NCBI GenBank assembly: GCA_937910975.1 | Contig: CALEMZ010000250.1 | Location: forward strand, 1-25,590 | Direction of reading: 5' to 3' | Length of the DNA: 25,590 nucleotides | Source: an uncultured Pseudorhodobacter sp. | GTDB lineage: Bacteria > Pseudomonadota > Alphaproteobacteria > Rhodobacterales > Rhodobacteraceae | Shown: in pieces, positions 1 to 6,921 of the stretch | Layout: the number at the start of each line of letters is the position of its first letter | Position numbering within the stretch: position 1 is the stretch's first letter | Made by a program: the position numbers and the translations under genes | The notes under the pieces: model-generated | What the model saw: the letters and a program-made list of their open reading frames with translations, nothing else | Told to the model about the DNA's origin: nothing | The model's database searches: none

Positions 1-1
1 A

Positions 2-325
2 AAAGTATTTGCCTCGCGGGCTTTGGGCAACTGCGTTGCCTGCCACGCCTCTGAAGTGACCAAAGAGATTCCATTCCCCGGCAATATTGGCCCGCCCCTA
101 GATGGCGCTGGCGATCGCTGGGAAGCGGAGCAACTGCGCGGCATTATCGCCGACGCAAAAAAGACATTCGAAGGCACGGTTATGCCCTCGTTTTACAAAT
201 CATCCGGCTTTATCCGTCCCGGCGATGCCTATACTGGCAAAGCAGGTACAGAGCCACTTCCACCCATCCTGAGCGCCCAGCAGGTCGAAGACGTTGTGTC
301 TTATCTGCTTACGTTCAAAGAATAA
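2..325 (+). CDS. soxX: SoxX, monoheme c-type cytochrome subunit of SoxAX (5'-truncated by window edge)
   Basis: This is the C-terminal part of SoxX; the reading frame is open to the first bases, so the signal peptide and start lie outside the window. The c-type haem site CVACH (His as proximal ligand) appears near the left edge, preceded by a GN dipeptide as in SoxX proteins. A Met in the stretch GTVMPSFYKSSG is the likely distal ligand. SoxX pairs with SoxA to form the periplasmic SoxAX cytochrome, which oxidatively couples thiosulfate to the SoxY cysteine. It is the first visible gene of a collinear sox cluster and ends 52 bases before soxY. A TTG codon at 23 should not be taken as the start, because the frame upstream still encodes SoxX-like sequence. 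Confidence 0.93.
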   Translation, partial: KVFASRALGNCVACHASEVTKEIPFPGNIGPPLDGAGDRWEAEQLRGIIADAKKTFEGTVMPSFYKSSGFIRPGDAYTGKAGTEPLPPILSAQQVEDVVSYLLTFKE

Positions 326-377
326 ACCGTGGCACCCCTGTCCGGCAGATGCCCGGATGTGACTGAGGAGTGATAAA

Positions 378-797
378 ATGATCCTTTCAAGAAGAGAAGC
401 GCTGGTGCTTGCTTTGGGAAGCGTGGCTGCGGCCGCAATTCCACTGCCCGCATTAGCAAGCGTGGATGAGGCGGTTGCCGCATTCACCGGTGGTGCTGAA
501 GTTGGCACTGGCGCAGGCATAACCCTGACCGCCCCGGAAATCGCTGAAAACGGCAATACCGTTCCGGTTGCCGTCGATGCGCCCGGTGCATCGGCCATTA
601 TGATTCTGGCGGCCGGTAACCCGACCCCAGGGGTTGCGACCTTCCACTTTGGTGAATTGGCCGGGGCACATATGGCCTCTACCCGTATCCGCCTTTCCAA
701 GACGCAAGACGTGGTTGCCATCGCCAAGTTGGCCGACGGTTCCTTTGTGCGCGTATCCAGGGAAGTTAAGGTCACCATCGGCGGCTGCGGCGGCTGA
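378..797 (+). CDS. soxY: SoxY, sulfur-carrier subunit of SoxYZ
   Basis: The protein has 139 residues, the usual SoxY size. It opens with a twin-arginine signal (SRREALVLALG) followed by an Ala-rich hydrophobic stretch ending near PALAS, so export is probably by Tat, in complex with SoxZ. The C-terminus is the diagnostic swinging arm GGCGG, with Cys137 as the residue that carries thiosulfate-derived sulfur through the pathway. A strong GAGGAG ribosome binding site lies 7 bases before the ATG. soxZ follows after 18 bases, the standard SoxYZ pairing. Recognition rests on the C-terminal motif, the length and the gene order. Confidence 0.97.
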   Translation: MILSRREALVLALGSVAAAAIPLPALASVDEAVAAFTGGAEVGTGAGITLTAPEIAENGNTVPVAVDAPGASAIMILAAGNPTPGVATFHFGELAGAHMASTRIRLSKTQDVVAIAKLADGSFVRVSREVKVTIGGCGG

Positions 798-815
798 TTT
801 AGGGAGATTGAAAAA

Positions 816-1145
816 ATGGCAAACGATGTAAAACCTCGCGTTAAAGTTCCAAAGTCTGCAAAGGCTGGCGAAGTGGTTGTGCTGAAAACACTAATCAGCC
901 ACCCAATGGAAACCGGCCTGCGCAAAGACAGCAAGGGCGAACTGGTTCCGCGCTCGATCATCAACCGATTCACTTGTGACTTCAACGGCAAGAACGTGAT
1001 CGACGTAACGCTCCAGCCTGCAGTCTCGACCAACCCTTACTTCGAATTTGAAGCGGTTGTGCCGGAAGCTGGCGAGTTCAAGTTCACTTGGTACGATGAT
1101 GATGGCTCTGTCTATGAAGACGCCAAAGCCATCGCAATCGCCTGA
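816..1145 (+). CDS. soxZ: SoxZ, partner subunit of the SoxYZ sulfur carrier
   Basis: This 109-residue protein has no signal peptide, as expected for SoxZ, which is exported by riding with Tat-targeted SoxY. The N-terminus runs MANDVKPRVKVPKSAKAG, and the central HPMETGLRKDSKGELVPR segment is typical of SoxZ. The rest forms an immunoglobulin-like beta sandwich with a FTWYDDDGSVYE strand near the end. An AGGGAG ribosome binding site lies 8 bases before the ATG. It sits directly between soxY and soxA, with short intergenic gaps indicating one operon. Confidence 0.97.
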   Translation: MANDVKPRVKVPKSAKAGEVVVLKTLISHPMETGLRKDSKGELVPRSIINRFTCDFNGKNVIDVTLQPAVSTNPYFEFEAVVPEAGEFKFTWYDDDGSVYEDAKAIAIA

Positions 1146-1182
1146 TTGCTGCGGCACCATAAACCTATAGGGAGGAGACTTT

Positions 1183-2043
1183 ATGAAGCAGCGGACAATC
1201 AAGACGGCACTGACCGTAACCGCACTTTTTGGCCTTGCCTTTGCCGGCACAGCCATGGCCGAAGCTGTCGAGGACACGCTTGTCATTGACGGCGTCGAAA
1301 TCACTACCAGGGCCGCCGCACCGGCCCATCTGGAAGGTGCGCTGGATGAAATCCGGTCTGGCTGGCTTTACCGCGAGGCTGATACGCGCGTGATGCAAGC
1401 CGATGATTTTGACAATCCGGGCATGATCTTTGTGGATCGCGGCCTTGATAGCTGGAACGCCGTTGATGGCACCGAGGGCAAATCCTGCGCCTCTTGCCAT
1501 GAAGGCCCGGAAGCAATGGCAGGCCTGCGCGCGGTAACCCCGCGTGTCGATGCAAAATCTGGCAAGCTGATGAACATCGAAGGCTATGTCAACGATTGCC
1601 GCACCACCCGCATGGGCGCTGAGGCATGGGGTGGCAGATCGGATAAGATGACCGATATGATGGCCCTGATCGCGGTGCAATCGCGCGGTCAGCTCATGAA
1701 TGTTGCGATTGATGGTGCTGCTGCCCCTTTCTTCGAAAAGGGCAAAGAGATCTATTACTCCCGTTTTGGTCAATTGGAGCTTTCCTGCGCCAGCTGCCAC
1801 GAGCAGAACAACGGAAACTACATCCGTTCGGACCATCTTTCTCAGGGCCAGACCAATGGCTTCCCGGTTTACCGCCTGAAAGATGCCAGTCTGACCACTC
1901 CGCAAGGCCGCTTTGTGGGCTGCGTCCGCGACACCCGCGCCGAGACCTTCAAGGCCGGCTCGGATGAGTTTAATGCGCTGGAACTCTATGTCGCCTCGCG
2001 CGGCAATGGTCTGGCCGTTGAGGGCGTTTCCGTCCGCAACTAA
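1183..2043 (+). CDS. soxA: SoxA, diheme c-type cytochrome subunit of SoxAX
   Basis: SoxA has 286 residues, with a Sec signal peptide of about 26 residues ending in AMA. Two haem-binding motifs are visible: CASCH near residue 104 and a second CASCH near residue 206. This is therefore the diheme class found in Paracoccus and Rhodovulum, not the monoheme class. The downstream Cys in FVGCVRDTRAETF is in the position of the cysteine that ligates the active-site haem and is modified to a persulfide in characterised SoxA. An earlier Cys (NDCRTTRM) probably ligates the other haem. The C-terminal GSDEFNALELYVASRGNG is a family hallmark. A GGAGGAG ribosome binding site precedes the ATG. Function: with SoxX, it conjugates thiosulfate to SoxY in the periplasm. 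Confidence 0.97.
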   Translation: MKQRTIKTALTVTALFGLAFAGTAMAEAVEDTLVIDGVEITTRAAAPAHLEGALDEIRSGWLYREADTRVMQADDFDNPGMIFVDRGLDSWNAVDGTEGKSCASCHEGPEAMAGLRAVTPRVDAKSGKLMNIEGYVNDCRTTRMGAEAWGGRSDKMTDMMALIAVQSRGQLMNVAIDGAAAPFFEKGKEIYYSRFGQLELSCASCHEQNNGNYIRSDHLSQGQTNGFPVYRLKDASLTTPQGRFVGCVRDTRAETFKAGSDEFNALELYVASRGNGLAVEGVSVRN

Positions 2044-2050
2044 CCAATCC

Positions 2051-2077
2051 CGGATGCCCGGCCCGGCCGGGCATCCG
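2051..2077 (+). terminator. Perfect GC-rich hairpin between soxA and soxB
   Basis: Seven bases after the soxA stop is an inverted repeat with arms CGGATGCCCGG and CCGGGCATCCG around a 5-base loop. It is followed by an AT-rich stretch with short T runs, but not by a clean uninterrupted T tract. It could be a partial terminator or an mRNA-stabilising element that sets the soxA/soxB expression ratio. The 125-base soxA-soxB gap is the longest in the cluster. I see no convincing second promoter in it. Confidence 0.55.
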
Positions 2078-2168
2078 CATGATTTGTTTTAAAATTTTTA
2101 AACTTTGCAATGCCTTTCCCGCCCTTGGGGCGCATGGAAGGGTATGACTGTAACGAAAGGGTCATCTC

Positions 2169-3860
2169 ATGATTTCGCGGCGCGAGTTTCTTCAGGCCTC
2201 AGTGGCCGCATCCGCCATTTACGGCGCCTCGGGCGTTGGCAACTGGTCGCGCCTCGCAGCACAGCAGGTACTGACCCAGGATCAGCTCTTGCAATTTGAT
2301 GCCTTCGGCAACGTCACCTTGATCCACATCACCGACATTCACGCCCAACTCAAACCGATCTGGTTCCGCGAGCCCGAAACCAACATCGGTATTGGTGATG
2401 TGAACGGCAAGCCGCCGCATGTCACCGGGATGGATTTCATCAAGATGTTCAACCTCAAGCCCGGTAGCCCCGAAGCTTACGCGCTCACCTATGAAGATTT
2501 CACCTCGCTGGGCAAAGCCTATGGCAAAATGGGTGGGATGGACCGGGTGGCCACTGTCGTCAAATCCATCCGCGCCGACCGGCCCGAGGCGATCATCCTA
2601 GATGGCGGTGATACTTGGCACGGCTCCATGACCTCACTGCTGACCAAGGGTCAGGATGTGGTCAATGTCATGAACAAACTGGGTGTGGAGGCTATGACCT
2701 CGCACTGGGAATGGACCCTTGGCACCGAGCGCGTGACGGAAATCGTCGAGGCGCTGCCCTTCCCCTTCCTCGGTCAGAATATCTTTGAAGCCGAATGGAA
2801 CGAACCCGCGTTTGAGCCTTACACATGGTTTGAGCGCGGCGGCGCCAAGATCGCCGTTATCGGTCAGGCCTTCCCCTATATGCCCATCGCCAACCCCGGC
2901 TGGATGTTCCCCGAATACTCCTTCGGCATCCGCGAAGAGCGCATGCAGGAAATGGTGAATGAGGTCCGCGCCGAGGGTGCAGACCTTGTGGTTGTACTGT
3001 CGCACAACGGCTTTGACACCGATCGCATGATGGCCTCCCGCGTGTCGGGCATCGACGTGATCTTGACGGGCCACACCCATGACGCCATCCCCGAGCCGGT
3101 GCTTGTCGGGCAAACCATCCTCATCGCCTCCGGCAGCCACGGCAAATTTGTCTCGCGCGTTGATCTGGATGTGCGCGACGGCAAAATGATGGGCTTCCGG
3201 CACAAGCTGATCCCGATCTTTGCCGATGTCATCACCCCCGATGCCGAAATGGCAGCGCTGATCGACGCCGAACGCGCGCCCTTCAAGGAACAGCTTGAAG
3301 AGGTCATCGGTACAACCGACAGCCTTCTCTACCGTCGGGGCAACTTCAACGGCACATGGGATGACCTGATTTGCGACGCCATGCTGTCCGAACGGGATGC
3401 CGAGATTGTCATGTCCCCCGGTGTGCGCTGGGGTGCGTCAGTGATGCCGGGTGAAAACATCACCCGCGAAGATATCCACAACGCCACATCCATGAGCTAC
3501 CCGAACTGCTACCGCACGGAAATGACAGGTGAATTCCTGAATGTCATTCTCGAAGACGTGGCCGACAACCTCTTTAACCCTGATCCCTATTATCAGCAGG
3601 GCGGCGATATGGTGCGCGTAGGCGGCATGGGTTATTCCATTGACGTCTCCAAGACCATGGGCAACCGCATCTCCAACATGAACCTGCTGAAAACCGGTGA
3701 GGCAATCGATCCTGCGCGCACTTACACCGTTGCGGGCTGGGCAAGCGTCAATGAAGGCACTGAAGGCCCGCCAATCTGGGATGTCGTTGAGGCGCATATC
3801 CGCAAGATCGGCACCGTAAAGCTAGAACCCAACACCTCAGTCAAAGTGACCGGGGCCTAA
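2169..3860 (+). CDS. soxB: SoxB, periplasmic thiosulfohydrolase
   Basis: SoxB has 563 residues and belongs to the 5'-nucleotidase-like metallophosphoesterase family. It hydrolyses sulfate from the S-thiosulfonate bound to SoxY. A twin-arginine signal (ISRREFLQASVAASA) starts the protein. Dimetal-binding motifs are visible: HITDIHAQLKP near residue 52, DGGDTWHGSMTS near residue 142, and GHTHDAIPEP near residue 300. The length and motif order match characterised dimanganese SoxB. A GAAAGG ribosome binding site lies about 8 bases before the ATG. soxC follows 27 bases after the stop. Confidence 0.97.
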   Translation: MISRREFLQASVAASAIYGASGVGNWSRLAAQQVLTQDQLLQFDAFGNVTLIHITDIHAQLKPIWFREPETNIGIGDVNGKPPHVTGMDFIKMFNLKPGSPEAYALTYEDFTSLGKAYGKMGGMDRVATVVKSIRADRPEAIILDGGDTWHGSMTSLLTKGQDVVNVMNKLGVEAMTSHWEWTLGTERVTEIVEALPFPFLGQNIFEAEWNEPAFEPYTWFERGGAKIAVIGQAFPYMPIANPGWMFPEYSFGIREERMQEMVNEVRAEGADLVVVLSHNGFDTDRMMASRVSGIDVILTGHTHDAIPEPVLVGQTILIASGSHGKFVSRVDLDVRDGKMMGFRHKLIPIFADVITPDAEMAALIDAERAPFKEQLEEVIGTTDSLLYRRGNFNGTWDDLICDAMLSERDAEIVMSPGVRWGASVMPGENITREDIHNATSMSYPNCYRTEMTGEFLNVILEDVADNLFNPDPYYQQGGDMVRVGGMGYSIDVSKTMGNRISNMNLLKTGEAIDPARTYTVAGWASVNEGTEGPPIWDVVEAHIRKIGTVKLEPNTSVKVTGA

Positions 3861-3887
3861 ATTTAACCCGTCAAGAAAGGTTTCGTC

Positions 3888-5147
3888 ATGTCAGACAAAC
3901 CCCAATCAGGCACGACCCGGCGCGGCTTTTTGGCCGCAAGCACTGCGCTCGTCGCCAGTGCAACTGCCGCACGCGCCCAAACTGCTGACCCGCTGATCAC
4001 CGAGATTCAACCTTGGGCTCAAGGCCTTGGCGATGGCGTCGATGCCACGCCCTATGGTCTGCCGATCAAGTATGAATCGGATGTGGTGCGCCGTAACGTG
4101 TCTTGGCTAACGGCGGATGTGATCTCCTCGATCAACTTCACGCCTATCCACGCGCTTGATGGCACCATCACGCCGCAGGGTTGCGCCTTTGAGCGTCACC
4201 ACTCCGGCGCGATCGAGTTGCGCAAAGATGACTACCGCCTGATGATCAACGGCCTTGTTGATCAGCCTTTGGTCTTTACCTATGCCGATCTGGAGCGTTT
4301 CCCGCGTGTCACCCGTACTTTCTTCCTGGAATGTGCGGCCAACACGGGTATGGAATGGGCCGGCGCGCAGCTCAACGGCTCGCAGTTCACCCATGGCATG
4401 ATTCATAACATGGAATATACCGGCGTCACCCTGCGCACCTTGCTCGAAGAAGCCGGCGTCAAGCCCACGGCAACATGGCTCTATGTCGAAGGCGCTGATG
4501 CCTCCTCTAATGGCCGCTCGCTTCCGATGGAAAAGGCGCTGGATGACTGCATGATAGCCTTCAAGGCCAATGGCGAAGCCCTGCGTATGGAGCATGGCTA
4601 TCCCGTCCGCCTCATTGTGCCGGGCTGGGAGGGCAACCTCTGGATCAAATGGTTGCGCCGGATCGAGGCTACCGATGCCCCCGTCGAAAGCCGCGAAGAA
4701 ACCTCTAAATACACCGACACCATGGCCGATGGCACTTCGCGCAAATGGACATGGGTGATGGACGCCAAATCCGTCATCACCTCACCCTCACCGCAAATGC
4801 CCATCACCCACGGCCACGGCCCGGTGGTCATTACCGGGCTGGCTTGGTCAGGCCGTGGCGCGATCACCGGGGTCGATGTCTCGGTCGATGGCGGCAAGAA
4901 CTGGAAACCCGCGCGCCTTGCCGCACCAGGGCAGGAAATGGCGCTCACGCGGTTTTACTTTGATCACAACTGGCAGGGTGAAGAAATGTTGCTGCAATCG
5001 CGCACAACTGACAGCACCGGCTACGTGCAGCCAACCAAAACGCAACTGCGCGAAGTGCGCGGCGTGAACTCTGTCTATCACAACAACTGTATCCAAACCT
5101 GGTGGGTCAAACCAAACGGGGAGGCTGAAAATGTCGAAGTTTCTTAA
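3888..5147 (+). CDS. soxC: SoxC, molybdenum-cofactor subunit of sulfane dehydrogenase SoxCD
   Basis: SoxC has 419 residues and belongs to the sulfite oxidase family. A twin-arginine leader (TTRRGFLAASTALVA) ends around ARA-QT, consistent with export of a folded molybdoprotein. The catalytic molybdenum-ligating Cys is in FFLECAANTGMEWAG. RLIVPGWEGNLWIKWLRRIE and the later dimerisation domain (VSVDGGKNWKPA) are standard for the family. There is no haem domain; electrons pass to SoxD. SoxCD performs the six-electron oxidation of the SoxY-bound sulfane sulfur, so its presence predicts complete oxidation to sulfate without sulfur globules. The 3' end overlaps soxD by 17 bases, indicating translational coupling. 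Confidence 0.97.
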   Translation: MSDKPQSGTTRRGFLAASTALVASATAARAQTADPLITEIQPWAQGLGDGVDATPYGLPIKYESDVVRRNVSWLTADVISSINFTPIHALDGTITPQGCAFERHHSGAIELRKDDYRLMINGLVDQPLVFTYADLERFPRVTRTFFLECAANTGMEWAGAQLNGSQFTHGMIHNMEYTGVTLRTLLEEAGVKPTATWLYVEGADASSNGRSLPMEKALDDCMIAFKANGEALRMEHGYPVRLIVPGWEGNLWIKWLRRIEATDAPVESREETSKYTDTMADGTSRKWTWVMDAKSVITSPSPQMPITHGHGPVVITGLAWSGRGAITGVDVSVDGGKNWKPARLAAPGQEMALTRFYFDHNWQGEEMLLQSRTTDSTGYVQPTKTQLREVRGVNSVYHNNCIQTWWVKPNGEAENVEVS

Positions 5148-6183
5148 TCTAACCCTCGGTGCAATTTTGCTGGCCACGCCGGCCCTTGCAGGCGACCTCG
5201 GCATTGGCCGCCCCGCCCTGCCCGAAGAGGTCGCCGCCTGGAATATAGAGGTGCGCCCCGATGGGCTGGGCCTTCCTGCAGGTTCCGGCGATGCGCTGGT
5301 TGGCGAAGAGATCTTCGCCGAGAAATGCGCTGCCTGCCATGGAGACTTTGCCGAAGGCGTTGATAACTGGCCCAAACTCGCGGGCGGTATGAACACGCTA
5401 AATCACGATGACCCGTTAAAAACCGTAGGCAGCTATTGGCCCCATCTTTCCACCGTGTGGGATTACGTCAACCGCTCCATGCCCTTTGGCAACGCCCAAT
5501 CGCTGACCCCCGATGAGGTCTATGCGATCACCGCCTACATGCTTTATTCCAACGATCTGATTGCAGATGACTTTGTGCTGTCCGACGAAAACCTCGCCAG
5601 CTTTGAGCTTCCCAACGCAGGTGGCTTTTTCATTGATGACCGTGATGTCAGCGAATACCCGCAGTTCTCGCAGCCCGCCTGCATGGAAAACTGCAAGGAT
5701 GAGGTCAAGATCACCATGCACGCCTCTGTGCTGGATGTGACGCCGAACGACCCTAATGATGGCGCAGCCGCAACGCCAGTCGCTGAACCCGCCGCTGATC
5801 CGGAAACCAAGGCAGAGGCAGCCCCAGCCGAAGCACCCGCAACCGAAGTTGCCGCCGCTGATCCGGCCCTGATCGCAGCCGGGGCGGTGGTGTACAAGAA
5901 ATGCGCCGCTTGCCACAAGGTCGGTGAAGGTGCCAAGAACGCTACCGGTCCCTTACTTAACGGCATCGTAAACAGCGTAGCCGCCACGGTGGATGGCTAC
6001 AAATTCTCTGCTTCCATGATCGAAGCGGGGGCAGCTGGCCTGACTTGGGATACGGCAACCCTCTCGGCCTTCCTTGAAAAGCCTAAGAACGTTGTGCCCA
6101 AAACCAAAATGACCTTCGCAGGCCTGAAGAAGGCCGAAGACCGCGATGCGGTCATCGCCTATCTCGCAACTTTCGGGCAGTAA
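5131..6183 (+). CDS. soxD: SoxD, diheme c-type cytochrome subunit of SoxCD
   Basis: SoxD has 350 residues, with a Sec signal peptide ending PALA-GD. The N-terminal cytochrome domain contains CAACH near residue 67, and a Met in NRSMPFGNAQ is its probable distal ligand. An Ala/Pro/Glu-rich flexible linker, roughly residues 205-245, contains a repeated short AADP motif. It is followed by a C-terminal cytochrome c2-like domain with a second CAACH near residue 257 and PKTKMTF as the Met ligand. The two-domain diheme form corresponds to Paracoccus SoxD; some homologues lack the second domain. The start lies inside soxC and has its own GGGGAGG ribosome binding site. Confidence 0.96.
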   Translation: MSKFLNLTLGAILLATPALAGDLGIGRPALPEEVAAWNIEVRPDGLGLPAGSGDALVGEEIFAEKCAACHGDFAEGVDNWPKLAGGMNTLNHDDPLKTVGSYWPHLSTVWDYVNRSMPFGNAQSLTPDEVYAITAYMLYSNDLIADDFVLSDENLASFELPNAGGFFIDDRDVSEYPQFSQPACMENCKDEVKITMHASVLDVTPNDPNDGAAATPVAEPAADPETKAEAAPAEAPATEVAAADPALIAAGAVVYKKCAACHKVGEGAKNATGPLLNGIVNSVAATVDGYKFSASMIEAGAAGLTWDTATLSAFLEKPKNVVPKTKMTFAGLKKAEDRDAVIAYLATFGQ

Positions 6184-6897
6184 ATGAGGCGAGGACGCTT
6201 TTTCCTCCTCCTTACCCTCACAGCACTCGGGTTCAGCCCGAGTGCTTTTGCCGAAACGCTGGGGGACGCCGCCAAAGGCGCCGCCGTATTCAAGGCACAA
6301 TGCTCTCAATGCCACACCATTGGCGTAGGAGCCAAAAACCAAATAGGCCCGCAGCTCAACGGCCTTTATGGCCGCCGCGCAGGCAGTGTTGATGGCGTTA
6401 CCTATTCCAAATCCATGATCCGCATGGGCAATGATGGCATGACATGGACCATTGAACGCCTTGACGCCTATATCGAAAACCCCAAGGCGCTGGTGTCCGG
6501 CACCCGTATGAACTACCGCGGCCTTGCCGATCCGCAACAGCGCGGCGACCTGATGGCCTTCCTGCGCGGCTATTCCGACCAGCCGCAAAACATACCGGAA
6601 TCCGAGCCCACCGCGCTCAGGACCGCGCCCGATCTTGCGCCTGAAATTCTTGGGATCAAAGGCGATGCGGAATACGGCGAATACCTTTCCGCCGAATGCA
6701 CCACCTGCCACCAAAAAGATGGCTCGGCTGATGGCATTCCTTCTATCACCAACTGGCCTGAGCCTGACTTTGTCGCAGCCATGCATGCCTACAAAGTCAG
6801 GCTCAGGCCCCACCCCGTTATGCAAATGATGGCAGGCCGCCTTTCAAATGAGGAAATAGCAGCGCTTGCCGCCTATTATGCCGTCATTGAAAACTAA
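6184..6897 (+). CDS. soxE: SoxE, diheme c-type cytochrome, partner of SoxF
   Basis: SoxE has 237 residues, with a Sec signal ending AFA-ET. The first domain is c2-like with CSQCH and a GTRMNYRG Met ligand. It clearly resembles the C-terminal domain of SoxD immediately upstream. The second domain has CTTCH and the HPVMQMMAGRLS ending seen in the small cytochrome subunit of flavocytochrome c sulfide dehydrogenase. SoxE therefore probably takes electrons from the SoxF flavoprotein. The ATG directly abuts the soxD stop (TAAATG), and no good Shine-Dalgarno is seen, so coupled translation is likely. Two striking inverted repeats lie inside the gene, at 6222-6246 and 6755-6809. Confidence 0.92.
   Translation: MRRGRFFLLLTLTALGFSPSAFAETLGDAAKGAAVFKAQCSQCHTIGVGAKNQIGPQLNGLYGRRAGSVDGVTYSKSMIRMGNDGMTWTIERLDAYIENPKALVSGTRMNYRGLADPQQRGDLMAFLRGYSDQPQNIPESEPTALRTAPDLAPEILGIKGDAEYGEYLSAECTTCHQKDGSADGIPSITNWPEPDFVAAMHAYKVRLRPHPVMQMMAGRLSNEEIAALAAYYAVIEN
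6222..6249 (+). terminator. Terminator-like hairpin plus T4 inside the soxE signal-peptide codons
   Basis: Perfect 10-bp arms AGCACTCGGG (6222-6231) and CCCGAGTGCT (6237-6246) flank the 5-base loop TTCAG. The right arm ends in a run of four T residues (6246-6249). The geometry is that of a short intrinsic terminator, but it lies about 38 bases into soxE and encodes part of the signal peptide. It could attenuate transcription after soxD, reducing soxE-H expression. Whether it acts as a terminator is not visible from sequence alone. Confidence 0.45.
6755..6809. repeat. Perfect 19-bp inverted repeat within soxE
   Basis: The left arm at 6755-6773 (GGCCTGAGCCTGACTTTGT) is exactly the reverse complement of the right arm at 6791-6809. 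They are separated by a 17-base spacer containing ATGCAT. The arms encode WPEPDFV and YKVRLRP in the second haem domain, and the frame is intact through the element. A 19-bp perfect stem in a coding region is unlikely by chance and suggests palindrome formation by template switching, or an RNA structure. Confidence 0.85.
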
Positions 6898-6921
6898 AAC
6901 CGAATCAGGGAGAACTTGAAG

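Noticed and set aside
200..1033. Long minus-strand open frame opposite soxX-soxZ
   Set aside because: It spans three well-supported genes on the other strand, has no recognisable domain and is explained by GC-rich codon bias.
1165..1905. Minus-strand open frame opposite soxA
   Set aside because: It is a codon-bias shadow of soxA with no ribosome binding site or domain.
5770..5870. Short direct repeats in soxD
   Set aside because: They reflect the low-complexity Ala/Pro/Glu linker between the two haem domains, not a repeat element.
5953..6825. Minus-strand open frame of about 290 codons opposite soxD-soxE
   Set aside because: It is antisense to two clear cytochrome genes, and no family features are seen in its translation.
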